Assembly: GCA_963612735.1 (NCBI GenBank)
Contig: CAVDWX010000003.1
Coordinates: forward strand, 10,185 to 74,184
Length of the DNA stretch: 64,000 bases
Source of the DNA: CAVDWX01 sp963612735
GTDB taxonomy: Bacteria > Bacillota_I > Bacilli_A > RFN20 > CAG-826
Reading direction: 5' to 3'
Below, in pieces: positions 16,209 to 26,130 of this stretch. How positions within the stretch are numbered: the stretch's first letter is position 1; every line of letters starts with the position of its first letter. Both the position numbers and the translations under genes were made by a program. The notes under the pieces were generated by a model. The model was not told the origin of the DNA. It saw only the letters and a list, made by a program, of their open reading frames with translations, and ran no database searches.

Positions 16209-17819
16209 ATGTTAAATATTTTTGAAATTGCGAAAAAGTTATCTATTGATGAGCAATATCTTATTCCTTATGGATATGATAAAGCTAAAATTGATTTAAA
16301 AATTAATGATATATTAACAAATCACCAAGTGGGCAAATTAGTATTAGTTAGTGCAATCACGCCTACAAAAGCGGGAGAAGGAAAAACTACGACTTCCATC
16401 GCTTTAACTGATGGCTTAAATAAAATTGGAATACACTCTTTACTTTGCTTAAGAGAACCATCTTTAGGACCTGTTTTTGGCATTAAAGGTGGCGCAACTG
16501 GAGGAGGAAAAGCTTCTCTTATTCCTAGCGAAGATATCAATCTTCATTTTACTGGAGACATGCATGCATTAACTAGTTCGATTAATTTGATATCCGCTAT
16601 TATTGATAACCATATTTTTCAAGGCAATGAACTTCATATTGACCAGACTAGAATTTTATGGAAACGTGCTCTTGATATGAATGACCGTGCTTTAAGAAAA
16701 GTAACAGTTATGCTAAGTGAAAAGAAGGGCCAACCTCGTCAAGATGAATTTGTTATAACTGTAGCTAGTGAATTAATGGCTATATTATGCTTGTCTTCAT
16801 CATTAGAAGATTTTACTGATAGAATCAATAATATTTTAGTGGCATATTCTTATGAAAATAAACCAATTTATTTGAAAGATTTAAAGATTTCTCATGCTGT
16901 TACTAAATTGATGAAAAATGCCATTAATCCTAATTTAGTTCAAACTTTAGAAGGTAATCCAGTTCTCATTCATGGTGGTCCTTTTGCTAATATCGCTCAT
17001 GGATGTAACTCTTTGATTGCCACTAAGTTGGCCCTAAAATTAGCGCCAGTTGTTATTACCGAAGCTGGTTTTGCCGCGGATTTGGGCGCTGAAAAATTTA
17101 TGGATATAAAATCACGGTTAGGTCATTTGAACCCTAACTTAGTGGTAATGGTGGCCACTATTAGAGCCTTAAAGATGCATGGTGGAGAATCTTTTGATGA
17201 ATTAGATAATGAAGATTTAAATTCTTTAAAAAATGGATTTGCAAATTTAAAACAACACATGGAAAATATGGCGAAATTTGGCGTACCTGTTGTTATTGCT
17301 ATCAATCATTTTGCCACTGACACCGATAAAGAAATTCAACTATTAAAAGATTTATGTTTAAAAGAAGGATATAAAGTTGCTTTTCTAGATGGATATTTAA
17401 AAGGTTCAGAAGGTTCTATTGATTTAGCTTATTTAGTAAAAGGTGCTTTAAAAGAAGATATAAGTCATTATCGTCCTTTATATGATTTAAACTTATCCAT
17501 CAAAGAAAAAATCGAAAAAATATGTAAAGAAATTTATCGTGCGGATGGAGTTATTTATACTGAGCAAGCGGAAAAAGATATTCAAAATATAAATGATCTA
17601 GGCTATTCTAATTTGCCTATTTGTATTGCTAAAACTCCGCAGTCATTTAGCGATAATCCGCATTTATTAGGTGCGCCTAAAAATTTCAATATTACCATTC
17701 GAGAAGTAAGACTTTCTTCGGGAGCGGGATTTATCGTCCCATTAACGGGAAATATTATGACCATGCCAGGCTTACCAAAAGTTCCTGCTGCAGTTAAAAT
17801 GGAAGATTTAAAAATTTAA
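16209..17819 (+). CDS. fhs: Formate-tetrahydrofolate ligase
   Basis: A 536-residue enzyme joining formate to tetrahydrofolate with ATP, feeding one-carbon units to purines and fMet. The ATP-binding motif TPTKAGEGKTTTSIAL (about 51-66) and the motif REPSLGPVFGIKGGATGGG (about 83-101) are intact. FTGDMHALTSS and a C-terminal GFIVPLTGNIMTMPGLP are also present. The length is close to the usual 555. A GGGGG-containing site overlaps the end of tcdA, 4 bp upstream, so the two may be co-transcribed. Confidence 0.96.
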   Translation: MLNIFEIAKKLSIDEQYLIPYGYDKAKIDLKINDILTNHQVGKLVLVSAITPTKAGEGKTTTSIALTDGLNKIGIHSLLCLREPSLGPVFGIKGGATGGGKASLIPSEDINLHFTGDMHALTSSINLISAIIDNHIFQGNELHIDQTRILWKRALDMNDRALRKVTVMLSEKKGQPRQDEFVITVASELMAILCLSSSLEDFTDRINNILVAYSYENKPIYLKDLKISHAVTKLMKNAINPNLVQTLEGNPVLIHGGPFANIAHGCNSLIATKLALKLAPVVITEAGFAADLGAEKFMDIKSRLGHLNPNLVVMVATIRALKMHGGESFDELDNEDLNSLKNGFANLKQHMENMAKFGVPVVIAINHFATDTDKEIQLLKDLCLKEGYKVAFLDGYLKGSEGSIDLAYLVKGALKEDISHYRPLYDLNLSIKEKIEKICKEIYRADGVIYTEQAEKDIQNINDLGYSNLPICIAKTPQSFSDNPHLLGAPKNFNITIREVRLSSGAGFIVPLTGNIMTMPGLPKVPAAVKMEDLKI

Positions 17820-17868
17820 TTTTAAAAAAATAGGCTTTTTCTTTCCTATATATAAATAGAGGGAGAAA

Positions 17869-19974
17869 ATGTCTAGCTACCTATTAAATAAAGTTTCTAA
17901 AAAATATCAAATCAACAATAACGAGTATTTTTATGCTTTAAAAAATATTACTTTTTCTTTGCCTTCTTCGGGTTTTATTAGCATAGTGGGCAAGTCGGGA
18001 TGTGGTAAGTCCACTCTTTTAAACATTCTCGGTGGATTGGATTATTGTAGTGATGGAGAGGTTTGCTATGAGAAAAACGATATAAAAAAATTTTCATCAA
18101 AAAGGATGGATAAATTTCATTTCCAAGATATTGGCATTTTGTTCCAACATTATCATCTATTAGAAGATGAAACCTCTTTATATAACGTTATGCTTCCTAA
18201 TCTCATTAGAGGCGATAAAGAAACTAAAGCCAAAGAAAATGCTCTTCATTTATTTAAGCAAATTAATTTTGATGAATCGTTAATTTATAAAAAAGTATCT
18301 CTACTCAGTGGAGGAGAAAAACAACGCGTTTCATTTTTAAGAGCGATAAGTAACTCTCCTAAAGTATTGCTTTGCGATGAACCTACAGGCGCGTTAGATT
18401 CTAAAAACGCTATTGTGGTAATGGATTTATTAAAAAAGATTAGCGAATCATGTTTGGTAATATTGGTGTCCCATAATCTCAATCTAGTTAGCCAATATAG
18501 TGATAGAATCATCACTTTAAATGATGGAAGAATAGTCGAAGATAAATTGCTACATAATGTTGCTTCTTGTGATAGACATGTTAAACATAAACATAAACAT
18601 AATGAAAAATATATCAATCATCTTTTATCTAGCAATATTAAAAGAAGAAGAAAAAGAAATTTATTTTCAATATTGTCTTTACTGATTGGTTTAACATTTT
18701 CTTTATTATCCATCGGTTTTTCATTTGGATATAAAAATTCCATCTCCAATGCTTCCTTTAGACAGTTGAATTATGGTGTTTTAAGACTGAGTAAAGAGAA
18801 AGAAGAAGATATATCGGGCAGTAATATTAAAATCATCCAAGAAAGCAGGCCATCAATTCAAGAAATAAATCGCATTGATAGTGAGTTTAATGATTATCAA
18901 ATCGAATTAAATTTCACTACATTAGTGCCAGAAAACGTTGAGGTAACAGACCAAGGTTATGCCATAGAAGATTTGCTTTATTCTCCTATCTATTCTTATA
19001 GTAAAGATTATATTGACCCTTCATTATTATTAGAAGGCAGCTTTCCTTTAAAAGATAGTCTTAACGAAATAGTTATCAATAAAAAAGCTAAGGAATTAAT
19101 ATATAAAAAGACTAAAAAAGAATGTATTAATCTTCTTTTAACTATTTCTTATTCTCTTGAAACATCTTATTTTACTGGTGATACCACTAATCCGGTAATA
19201 TATGATGTTTTTAATTATAAATGTAAGGCAAAAATTGTTGGTGTTGTCGATGAATTAGAATTTTTATCTTCTCCGCGCATTTATTATTCTTATTCCGCTT
19301 TAAATAAACACCTGCTATCTACCAAAGTGAGCAATTTATCTACCTTTAAAAATGAAGATATTAGTTGGCATCAAAGAATTGAGAAAGTATCAAATAATGA
19401 TTTACTTTCTTCTTATTCATATTTGATGTTTGCTCCGTTTTCTCGATTTGTAGAAATTGAAGACGATATCAAGATAATTAATAAGCCCTTATCCATTTCT
19501 TCTAATGCCATCACGATTAAAACGACTTTATTGAATTTGATAAATGCAATGTCGATGGGCATGAATATATTTGTTTTTATCGGAGTTATTGGAACATTTT
19601 TAATATTAGGAATTTCATCTTTTTCTTCCTACGTTGAAGATAAAAAAAGAAGTGCTATTTTATCATCCATGGGAGCTAGTAAATCTAGTATTAACTCTTT
19701 ATTTATTTATGAAAATTTATTGTTAGGTATTTGTGCGACCGTATTATCGATTATTATCAGTTTCCCATTAAGCAAATTCACTAATTTTATTATTTATAAA
19801 TTTACTTCATATAAAGATATGATTTATATTCCATATTCTACTTTTTTAGGTTATCGATACTTTTTCATTTTGCTAGTTATATTATTAACTTTTATTACAA
19901 CATTGATTTTTACAGGTGTCCCTATATTATTTTCTAAAAAAATCTCAATAAAGGATGAACTTCAGTCATTATGA
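17869..19974 (+). CDS. ABC transporter, ATPase fused to FtsX-type permease (subunit 1)
   Basis: A 701-residue protein. The N-terminal ATPase (about 1-225) has GKSGCGKST, LLSGGEKQRVSFLRAI and VLLCDEPTGALDS, all of the LolD/MacB class. A His/Lys stretch (HVKHKHKHNEKYINH) leads to TM1 at about 265-288. An extracytoplasmic domain spans about 290-555. Three C-terminal helices follow, with an FtsX pattern ending in a conserved KKISIKDEL tail. With one ATPase and four helices it is half of a MacB-like machine. The partner is the next gene, overlapping by 4 bp. The substrate is unknown; peptide, lipid or mechanotransmission roles are all possible. Confidence 0.85.
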   Translation: MSSYLLNKVSKKYQINNNEYFYALKNITFSLPSSGFISIVGKSGCGKSTLLNILGGLDYCSDGEVCYEKNDIKKFSSKRMDKFHFQDIGILFQHYHLLEDETSLYNVMLPNLIRGDKETKAKENALHLFKQINFDESLIYKKVSLLSGGEKQRVSFLRAISNSPKVLLCDEPTGALDSKNAIVVMDLLKKISESCLVILVSHNLNLVSQYSDRIITLNDGRIVEDKLLHNVASCDRHVKHKHKHNEKYINHLLSSNIKRRRKRNLFSILSLLIGLTFSLLSIGFSFGYKNSISNASFRQLNYGVLRLSKEKEEDISGSNIKIIQESRPSIQEINRIDSEFNDYQIELNFTTLVPENVEVTDQGYAIEDLLYSPIYSYSKDYIDPSLLLEGSFPLKDSLNEIVINKKAKELIYKKTKKECINLLLTISYSLETSYFTGDTTNPVIYDVFNYKCKAKIVGVVDELEFLSSPRIYYSYSALNKHLLSTKVSNLSTFKNEDISWHQRIEKVSNNDLLSSYSYLMFAPFSRFVEIEDDIKIINKPLSISSNAITIKTTLLNLINAMSMGMNIFVFIGVIGTFLILGISSFSSYVEDKKRSAILSSMGASKSSINSLFIYENLLLGICATVLSIIISFPLSKFTNFIIYKFTSYKDMIYIPYSTFLGYRYFFILLVILLTFITTLIFTGVPILFSKKISIKDELQSL

Positions 19975-22784
19975 TTTATATATCTCATCTAAGAAAAAAA
20001 TTTAATAATAATTATGTTTTAAAAGACATAAATTTAAGCCTTCCTCGTACCGGATTAGTGGCAATTGTAGGTGAATCAGGATGCGGGAAAACTACGCTGC
20101 TAAATTGTTTATCGGGTTTACTCGCTTATGAAGGCTCAATAAACATAGACGGAACTTTATTAGAATCATTAAATGAAAAGGATTTAGATTCTTATCGGCT
20201 TCATAATTTAGGATTTGTTTTTCAAGATTTTAAATTATTCGAAAACGAAACCGTGATTAGAAATATCTTGCTTCCTTTTGAAATGATTTCTAATACAAAT
20301 AATAAAAATAAAGTGCGGAAATGCAAAGATTTAATCAAATTAGTGAACTTAAATAGAAACATAAATTGCTTGGTTAATAAATTATCGGGTGGAGAAAAAC
20401 AAAGATGCGCTATTGCAAGGAGCCTTGTTAATGATCCTAAAATCATCTTAGCGGATGAACCAACTGGTGCTCTTGATTATCAAAATAGCATACAAATTAT
20501 GGAAGTCTTAAAAAAGATCAGTTCACACTCCTTAGTGGTGATGGTAACCCATGATTTAGAATTAGCGCATACCTACTCAAGTGAGATTATTCATATGAAA
20601 GACGGGAAGGTTAAAGAAAAGAAGGCGTTGGATACTAATGAAATTAAGTGTAATTTGCCGATCAGTAAGAATAGATTTTCCAATAAAAAACAATCCATTC
20701 CATCTGAATTTCTTCTTCATCATACATTTACTTCGATAAAGTTAAAAAAATGGAGGACGTTTGTTTGTAATATTATTACTTCGTTAGGACTTATTGGTGT
20801 TGGTCTTGCTTCGACATTATCTAGTTCTATATCCACTAATATAAAGAAAGCCTATTCGTCGATTATCGATAGCAACAAAGTCATCATTTCTTTAAAGGAT
20901 AATGAAAGCAAAGATTATGGCAGGTATGCCGCAAATATGTATGAAGCGGAAGCCATTAAAGAAGAAAACACTGATTCCATCATAGATATTGGCGTTTGCT
21001 ATAAAAAGAATTTTGATGTTTTCTTTAAAGATACAAATCATTTTTCTTTAACTTCTAGTATTTATAAATATGATATCCCAAGTCTCCATGCTCAAAATAT
21101 CAACGATTTTAAATGGCTTGATTTAGAGGATGAAACGCTTTTTTATCCAAATAAACCTGACACGCTTAACGATGATGAAATAGTTTTATCACTAGATTAT
21201 AAATTGCTCACTGAGATTTGTTATCAACTTCGGATTGTTAGAACTGTTAATTCATTAAGCGAATATTTAACTAGTCATGATGTTTTGTTTACATTTTTTG
21301 CCTCGAATTTAGATTGGGGATATGAAACTGAAGAAATATTCTCTTTAAAAGCATTTTGTTTGGCTAAGAACACTGAGATATATCATACCAATCACAAATG
21401 GAATCAATATATTTTTGAAGAGAGAATGAAACTTCTTAGTAGCGATTCTTTATATAAAACTGATTTTTATCCATGGACATTGAAAAAAATCTATTACTTC
21501 ATGTGCAATAAAAATAGAAATAATTTCTTAAAAAATACTAAAAATAATGAATCCTATTCCCCTTTTCTTTTTGAGATAGCTGACCTTTCTTATTTTCCAA
21601 TACGCTATGAAAATACTGACATCGATGATAGAAGAAGAATCTTATTTTTTTCTAACACACAAAATGAAATTGCTCCCCAATATATTTCATATTATTTAAA
21701 TATTTCAAAAGCGATAACTAATCCGATATTTGGCTCTGCTAGTGGCTATGCTATATATCCCGATAATTTGATGATGGGATTTTCTAATCAAACCTTATTT
21801 TCATTTGATGAAATTGCGTTTAATGAATCGATTGATACGTTCACTTCATTATCGACAGAAACACTTCAAAATGTTTCTTTACCTGAAGGAGTAATGATGG
21901 GACATTATTCAAAAACTAAACAAAACGGAGTCGTTTTTATGCCAATTGAAGATGAGGAGAATGGTTATTCTTCTACTATTAGTTTAGATGAGATAGCCGT
22001 TTCATCGGGCTTAATTAACAATCTAGGAATAAGTGTACATGACGCTTTAAATAAAGATATTTATATCGGGAGCATTTATAACGATTATGTTACAGAAACA
22101 GGTTTAATTAAACGTAATTATAAAGTGACAAAATTAAAAGTCAGTAAAATAATTGATGCAACCTACAACGCTATTTATCATTATAGCGATTGGTCATTGT
22201 TATTTTTCCAATGTAAGTTGGGAATATCAGTCTTTGATCTATTAACCACTGATATTTCATTTGAATTAAACGATATTGAGGATAGTGTTGAAGTATTAGA
22301 AAAAATGAATCGCGCTTTTCCGAATTTAAAGGTGTCTAATCCACTTAATGATATCAATAAAAGTGTCGATGAAATATGTTTCTATATTCGTATAGCTTTA
22401 CTCGCCTTATCTTCTTTAGCAACGATTATCTCAATTCTTTTATTATCGATGTGTAATTATCTTCACATCATCGAAAATTCTAAAGATATCGCCTTAGCAA
22501 GATGCCTAGGAGCAACTAGAAGAAATGCTTCTAAGTTTGCTTACGTTCATAGCGTGGTAATGACCTTTACATCGTTTCTATTATCGAGCTTTGAACTATT
22601 TATAACTTCTTTTTTGATTAATACAATGCTTGGCGAGAAGTTAGCTGTTAATTCATCTTTTTCATTTGACCCGCTAGCGTTACTTTATATGTTTATTTTG
22701 GCTCTATTTATATCTTTAATTTCCTCTTTTGTGATATCCAAACGAATTTCGAAATTAAAGCCTCTTGATGCTTTGAAGCAGTAG
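19971..22784 (+). CDS. ABC transporter, ATPase fused to FtsX-type permease (subunit 2)
   Basis: A 937-residue partner of the preceding protein, starting inside its stop codon (ATGA). The ATPase (about 1-220) has GESGCGKTT, KLSGGEKQRCAIARSLV and ILADEPTGALDY. TM1 lies near 265-288. A very large extracytoplasmic region (about 290-800) is followed by three helices with an FtsX ending of KRISKLKPLDALKQ. The external domain is about 250 residues longer than in subunit 1, so the pair should form an asymmetric heterodimer. No regulator or resistance gene is adjacent, so I make no substrate claim. Confidence 0.85.
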   Translation: MIYISHLRKKFNNNYVLKDINLSLPRTGLVAIVGESGCGKTTLLNCLSGLLAYEGSINIDGTLLESLNEKDLDSYRLHNLGFVFQDFKLFENETVIRNILLPFEMISNTNNKNKVRKCKDLIKLVNLNRNINCLVNKLSGGEKQRCAIARSLVNDPKIILADEPTGALDYQNSIQIMEVLKKISSHSLVVMVTHDLELAHTYSSEIIHMKDGKVKEKKALDTNEIKCNLPISKNRFSNKKQSIPSEFLLHHTFTSIKLKKWRTFVCNIITSLGLIGVGLASTLSSSISTNIKKAYSSIIDSNKVIISLKDNESKDYGRYAANMYEAEAIKEENTDSIIDIGVCYKKNFDVFFKDTNHFSLTSSIYKYDIPSLHAQNINDFKWLDLEDETLFYPNKPDTLNDDEIVLSLDYKLLTEICYQLRIVRTVNSLSEYLTSHDVLFTFFASNLDWGYETEEIFSLKAFCLAKNTEIYHTNHKWNQYIFEERMKLLSSDSLYKTDFYPWTLKKIYYFMCNKNRNNFLKNTKNNESYSPFLFEIADLSYFPIRYENTDIDDRRRILFFSNTQNEIAPQYISYYLNISKAITNPIFGSASGYAIYPDNLMMGFSNQTLFSFDEIAFNESIDTFTSLSTETLQNVSLPEGVMMGHYSKTKQNGVVFMPIEDEENGYSSTISLDEIAVSSGLINNLGISVHDALNKDIYIGSIYNDYVTETGLIKRNYKVTKLKVSKIIDATYNAIYHYSDWSLLFFQCKLGISVFDLLTTDISFELNDIEDSVEVLEKMNRAFPNLKVSNPLNDINKSVDEICFYIRIALLALSSLATIISILLLSMCNYLHIIENSKDIALARCLGATRRNASKFAYVHSVVMTFTSFLLSSFELFITSFLINTMLGEKLAVNSSFSFDPLALLYMFILALFISLISSFVISKRISKLKPLDALKQ

Positions 22785-22787
22785 CTA

Positions 22788-22816
22788 TTTATTTTTAATA
22801 AAAGTTCCATTATAAT
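22788..22816 (+). promoter_or_regulatory. Probable promoter of ychF
   Basis: A perfect TATAAT (22811-22816) lies 30 bp upstream of the ychF start, with a weak TTTATT at 22788-22793 at 17 bp spacing. Confidence 0.45.
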
Positions 22817-22846
22817 ATGGTAGATTTGTAGAGGATTTAAGATATT

Positions 22847-23965
22847 ATGGGATTAAAAGCTGGAATTGTTGGACTGCCTAATGTTGGTAAGTCCACTCTA
22901 TTTAATGCAATTACTAATTCACACGTTGAAGCGGCAAATTATCCTTTTGCAACAATCAATCCAAATACCGGTGTCGTCAATGTTCCTGATGAGCGATTAG
23001 ATTTTCTTTCTAATTTATTTAAGCCAAAAAGAACAATACCAGCGACTGTGGAATTTTATGATATTGCTGGATTAGTAAGAGGAGCTTCTAAAGGAGAAGG
23101 ATTAGGCAATCAATTTTTAGCTCATATTCGGGAGTGTGATGCGATTGTAGAAGTGGTGAGATGCTTTAAAAACCCCGACATCATTCACGTCGAAGGCGAA
23201 ATTGATCCGATTAGAGATATCGAAGTTATCAATCTTGAACTTGTAATGGCTGATTTAGAAACAGTCGACAATCGTATTTCTAAAATCGAAAATAAAGCTC
23301 GAATCTTAAAAGACAAAGAATCTGTTTTTGAATTGAACATGCTGACTGAACTTAAACGATGTTTAGAAGATGGTAGAGCCGCGAGAAGTCTTAAACTTAG
23401 CCCTGAAGATAATATTTATTGTGAAAATCATTTTCATTTATTGACGAGGAAACCAATTATTTATGTCGCTAATATTGGAGAAGATGATTTAGCGGATTTG
23501 TCTAATTCTATTTTTTATAATCAAGTCGTAGAATACGCTCAAAAAGAAGGTAGTTTAGTAATACCTGTTTCCTGCGAATTAGAAAGCATGCTTTCAGAAC
23601 TATCAAACGAAGAAAGAACAGAGTTTTTATCTTCTTTAAAAGTGAACGAAACTGGATTACAAAAAGTAATCAAAGCGACATATAAATTATTGAACTTATC
23701 GACATTTTTCACTGTCGGTGAAGATGAATGCCGTGCTTGGACATTTCTTAACGGCATGTCCGCTCCTGAATGTGCTGGCATTATTCATACTGATTTTCAA
23801 AAAGGGTTTATCTGTGCTGAAGTTTATCCTTATGAAGCTATTCACGAACTTGGTAGTGAAGGAGCTGTTAAACTAGCGGGTAAAATACGAACTGAAGGCA
23901 AATCATATATTCCAAAAGATGGAGATATCATGTTTTTCAAATTTAATGTGTCGGGGAAGAAATAA
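22847..23965 (+). CDS. ychF: Redox/ribosome-associated ATPase YchF (Obg family)
   Basis: A 372-residue member of the Obg-like family that hydrolyses ATP in preference to GTP. The P-loop GLPNVGKST is at residues 9-17. DIAGLVRGASKGEGLGNQFLAHIRECDAI follows around 70-98. The C-terminal TGS-like domain contains the WTFLNGMSAPECAGIIHTDF segment. The length is normal (about 366). The TAATG junction couples it to ispF. Confidence 0.96.
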   Translation: MGLKAGIVGLPNVGKSTLFNAITNSHVEAANYPFATINPNTGVVNVPDERLDFLSNLFKPKRTIPATVEFYDIAGLVRGASKGEGLGNQFLAHIRECDAIVEVVRCFKNPDIIHVEGEIDPIRDIEVINLELVMADLETVDNRISKIENKARILKDKESVFELNMLTELKRCLEDGRAARSLKLSPEDNIYCENHFHLLTRKPIIYVANIGEDDLADLSNSIFYNQVVEYAQKEGSLVIPVSCELESMLSELSNEERTEFLSSLKVNETGLQKVIKATYKLLNLSTFFTVGEDECRAWTFLNGMSAPECAGIIHTDFQKGFICAEVYPYEAIHELGSEGAVKLAGKIRTEGKSYIPKDGDIMFFKFNVSGKK

Positions 23966-24441
23966 TGTATCGGATTGGTTTTTCTAAAGATATTCATCGA
24001 CTTGTAGAAAATAGAAAGCTTATCATTGGTGGGATTATCATTCCTTTTTCGTTAGGAGAAGATGCTCATTCCGATGGTGATGTTTTGTTTCACGCTTTAG
24101 CGGAAGCTATTTTAGGCGCTCTATGTAAAGGCGATTTAGGCACACATTTTCCTGATAATATTAAAGATACGGAAGGAATGGATTCATCTAAAATAATTAG
24201 TTATGTCTATCGCCTTATAGATGAAGAAGGATATCAAATTAATAATGTCGATATCTTTATCTCTTTAGAACAGCCAAAATTAAAAGATTATATTTTAAAG
24301 ATGAGAGAAAACGTTTCTTTTTTATTACATACTGACATCAATAATATTTCCATTAAGTGCGGCACTAATGAAGGCATGGATGCTGTTGGAAGTGGGAAAG
24401 CTATTGAGTGTTTTGCTTCCGTTTTGTTAAAGAAAAAGTAA
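23965..24441 (+). CDS. ispF: 2-C-methyl-D-erythritol 2,4-cyclodiphosphate synthase
   Basis: A 158-residue enzyme of the non-mevalonate (MEP) isoprenoid pathway. The metal-binding GFSKDIHRL (D and H near residues 8-11), GEDAHSDGDVLFHALAEAILGALCKGDLGTHFPD and the C-terminal GTNEGMDAVGSGKAIECFASVLL are all family signatures. It shares the base of the ychF stop codon. It shows that isoprenoids are made by the MEP route, including the dimethylallyl donor for MiaA. Another IspD-like gene is found at 49257. Confidence 0.96.
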   Translation: MYRIGFSKDIHRLVENRKLIIGGIIIPFSLGEDAHSDGDVLFHALAEAILGALCKGDLGTHFPDNIKDTEGMDSSKIISYVYRLIDEEGYQINNVDIFISLEQPKLKDYILKMRENVSFLLHTDINNISIKCGTNEGMDAVGSGKAIECFASVLLKKK

Positions 24442-24448
24442 ATTAATA

Positions 24449-24476
24449 TTGAGGGAAAGTATTTATTAGTTATAAT
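24449..24476 (+). promoter_or_regulatory. Promoter of argS
   Basis: TTGAGG (24449-24454), a 16 bp spacer and a perfect TATAAT (24471-24476). The expected transcription start is near 24483, only about 10 bases before the ATG at 24492. Confidence 0.6.
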
Positions 24477-24491
24477 AAATTGTTTGAAAAT

Positions 24492-26111
24492 ATGAATATT
24501 ATCGATCAAATTAAAGTTAAATTAAAAGAAACGCTTAAAGAGCTAGGTGTTGATACCGAATTAAATGACATCATCATCGAAAAAAGTAAAGATCTCGCTC
24601 ATGGGGATTATGCTACAAATGTCGCCATGAAGTTATGCCGATTGTTTAATAAAAAACCAATCGATGTCGCTAATCTTATCGTCTCTTCGTTTAATATGGA
24701 TGAAGTGGATCATGTTGAAATTGCTGGACCTGGCTTCATTAATTTCTTTATGAAAAAGGACGCTCTAGCTTCTATTATTAAACGCATTATTTCTGAAGGC
24801 GATGATTTTGGTAGAGGCGAAGATAAACATTTTAAAATCGATGTCGAATTTGTTTCCGCTAACCCAACTGGTGATTTACATATTGGCCATGCTCGCGGAG
24901 CGGCAATTGGCGATTCTATTTGTCGAATCCTTTCTTTTGCTGGATATGATGTTACCCGTGAATATTATATCAACGATGCTGGTAATCAAATCGATCATCT
25001 CACTGAATCTTTAATTGAACGGTATAAAGAATGTTTGTCTCTTCCATTTAAACTTCCAGATGATGGATATCATGGAGAAGATGTCGCTATCATTGCTAAA
25101 CAAATTAAAGATGAATTTGGCAATGATTTGCTTTCAAGAAGTGATTATTTTGAGTTCTTTAAAAACGAAGGAAAACAAAGAGAATTAGACAAAATCAAAG
25201 TAGATCTCGATTCTTTTGGTGTAAAATTCGATGTTTTCTCTTCTGAATTAGAAGTTAGAGGGAACGGCTCAATTGATAAGGAATTAGATTATTTAAATAA
25301 ATATACGTATGTTCAAGACGATGCTACATTTTTAAGAACTACTGATTTTTTAGATGATAAAGATAGAGTCATTGTTAAAAGTAATGGTGACTATACATAC
25401 TTCATGCCGGATATCGTTTATCATGTCAATAAGATGTCGCGTGGGTTTGATTTACTTATCGATGTTTTAGGCGCTGATCATCATGGTTATATTAATAGGA
25501 TGAAGAGTGCTTTAATGATGCATGGCTATCATAAGGATTCATTAGAAGTTGAACTCATTCAGATGGTGAGATTTATTAAAGATGGTCAAGAAATGAAAGC
25601 TTCTAAACGAACTGGTAACGCTTATACTATTAAAGAATTGATTGAGGAAGTTGGAAAGGACGCTAGTAGATATTTCTTTGCGATGCGAGCGGCTTCTTCT
25701 CATCTCGATTTCAATATGGATTTAGCCATTGAACAATCCTCTAATAATCCTGTTTATTACGCTCAATACGCACACGCTAGATTATGTTCTATATTAGATT
25801 CAGCCAGTGACATTGGCATTGATATTAACGGAACAAATTTAAAAGAAAATAGCGAAATGTCTCTTTTAAAACATATAGCTGCATTCCCGGAATTAGTAAA
25901 TAGTGCGGCGATAGAAAGAGCACCTTATCGAATTACAAACTATATTCACGAATTAGCGGAAAAGATTCATGCTTTTTACACTGAATGTAGAGTAATAAAT
26001 CGTGACCAATTAGAGGTCAGTAAATCGCGTCTTGCCTTGTGTAAGGCCGCTAAACAAGTTATGAAAAATGCCCTTTATTTAGTGGGTGTTAGTGCTCCTA
26101 CACATATGTAG
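24492..26111 (+). CDS. argS: Arginyl-tRNA synthetase
   Basis: A 539-residue class I synthetase. The N-terminal Add-1 domain is followed by the HIGH motif in SANPTGDLHIGHARGAAIGD (about 116-135). The KMSK-like MKASKRTGN lies near 370. A C-terminal anticodon-binding helical domain has YAQYAHARLCSIL. A TTG at 24480 would add four residues, but it lies upstream of the predicted transcript start, so ATG 24492 is preferred. The leader is then about 10 bases with no Shine-Dalgarno. rpoE follows after 19 bp, as in many Bacilli. Confidence 0.95.
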   Translation: MNIIDQIKVKLKETLKELGVDTELNDIIIEKSKDLAHGDYATNVAMKLCRLFNKKPIDVANLIVSSFNMDEVDHVEIAGPGFINFFMKKDALASIIKRIISEGDDFGRGEDKHFKIDVEFVSANPTGDLHIGHARGAAIGDSICRILSFAGYDVTREYYINDAGNQIDHLTESLIERYKECLSLPFKLPDDGYHGEDVAIIAKQIKDEFGNDLLSRSDYFEFFKNEGKQRELDKIKVDLDSFGVKFDVFSSELEVRGNGSIDKELDYLNKYTYVQDDATFLRTTDFLDDKDRVIVKSNGDYTYFMPDIVYHVNKMSRGFDLLIDVLGADHHGYINRMKSALMMHGYHKDSLEVELIQMVRFIKDGQEMKASKRTGNAYTIKELIEEVGKDASRYFFAMRAASSHLDFNMDLAIEQSSNNPVYYAQYAHARLCSILDSASDIGIDINGTNLKENSEMSLLKHIAAFPELVNSAAIERAPYRITNYIHELAEKIHAFYTECRVINRDQLEVSKSRLALCKAAKQVMKNALYLVGVSAPTHM

Positions 26112-26130
26112 GAAAAGGAGAACAAATTTT

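Noticed and set aside
17869..22784. LolCDE-type lipoprotein release system
   Set aside because: The ATPases are fused to the permeases and both have large divergent outside domains; there is no sign of an outer membrane.
24480..24491. TTG at 24480 as argS start
   Set aside because: It lies between the -10 box and the predicted transcript start and adds only four residues; ATG 24492 fits the family.
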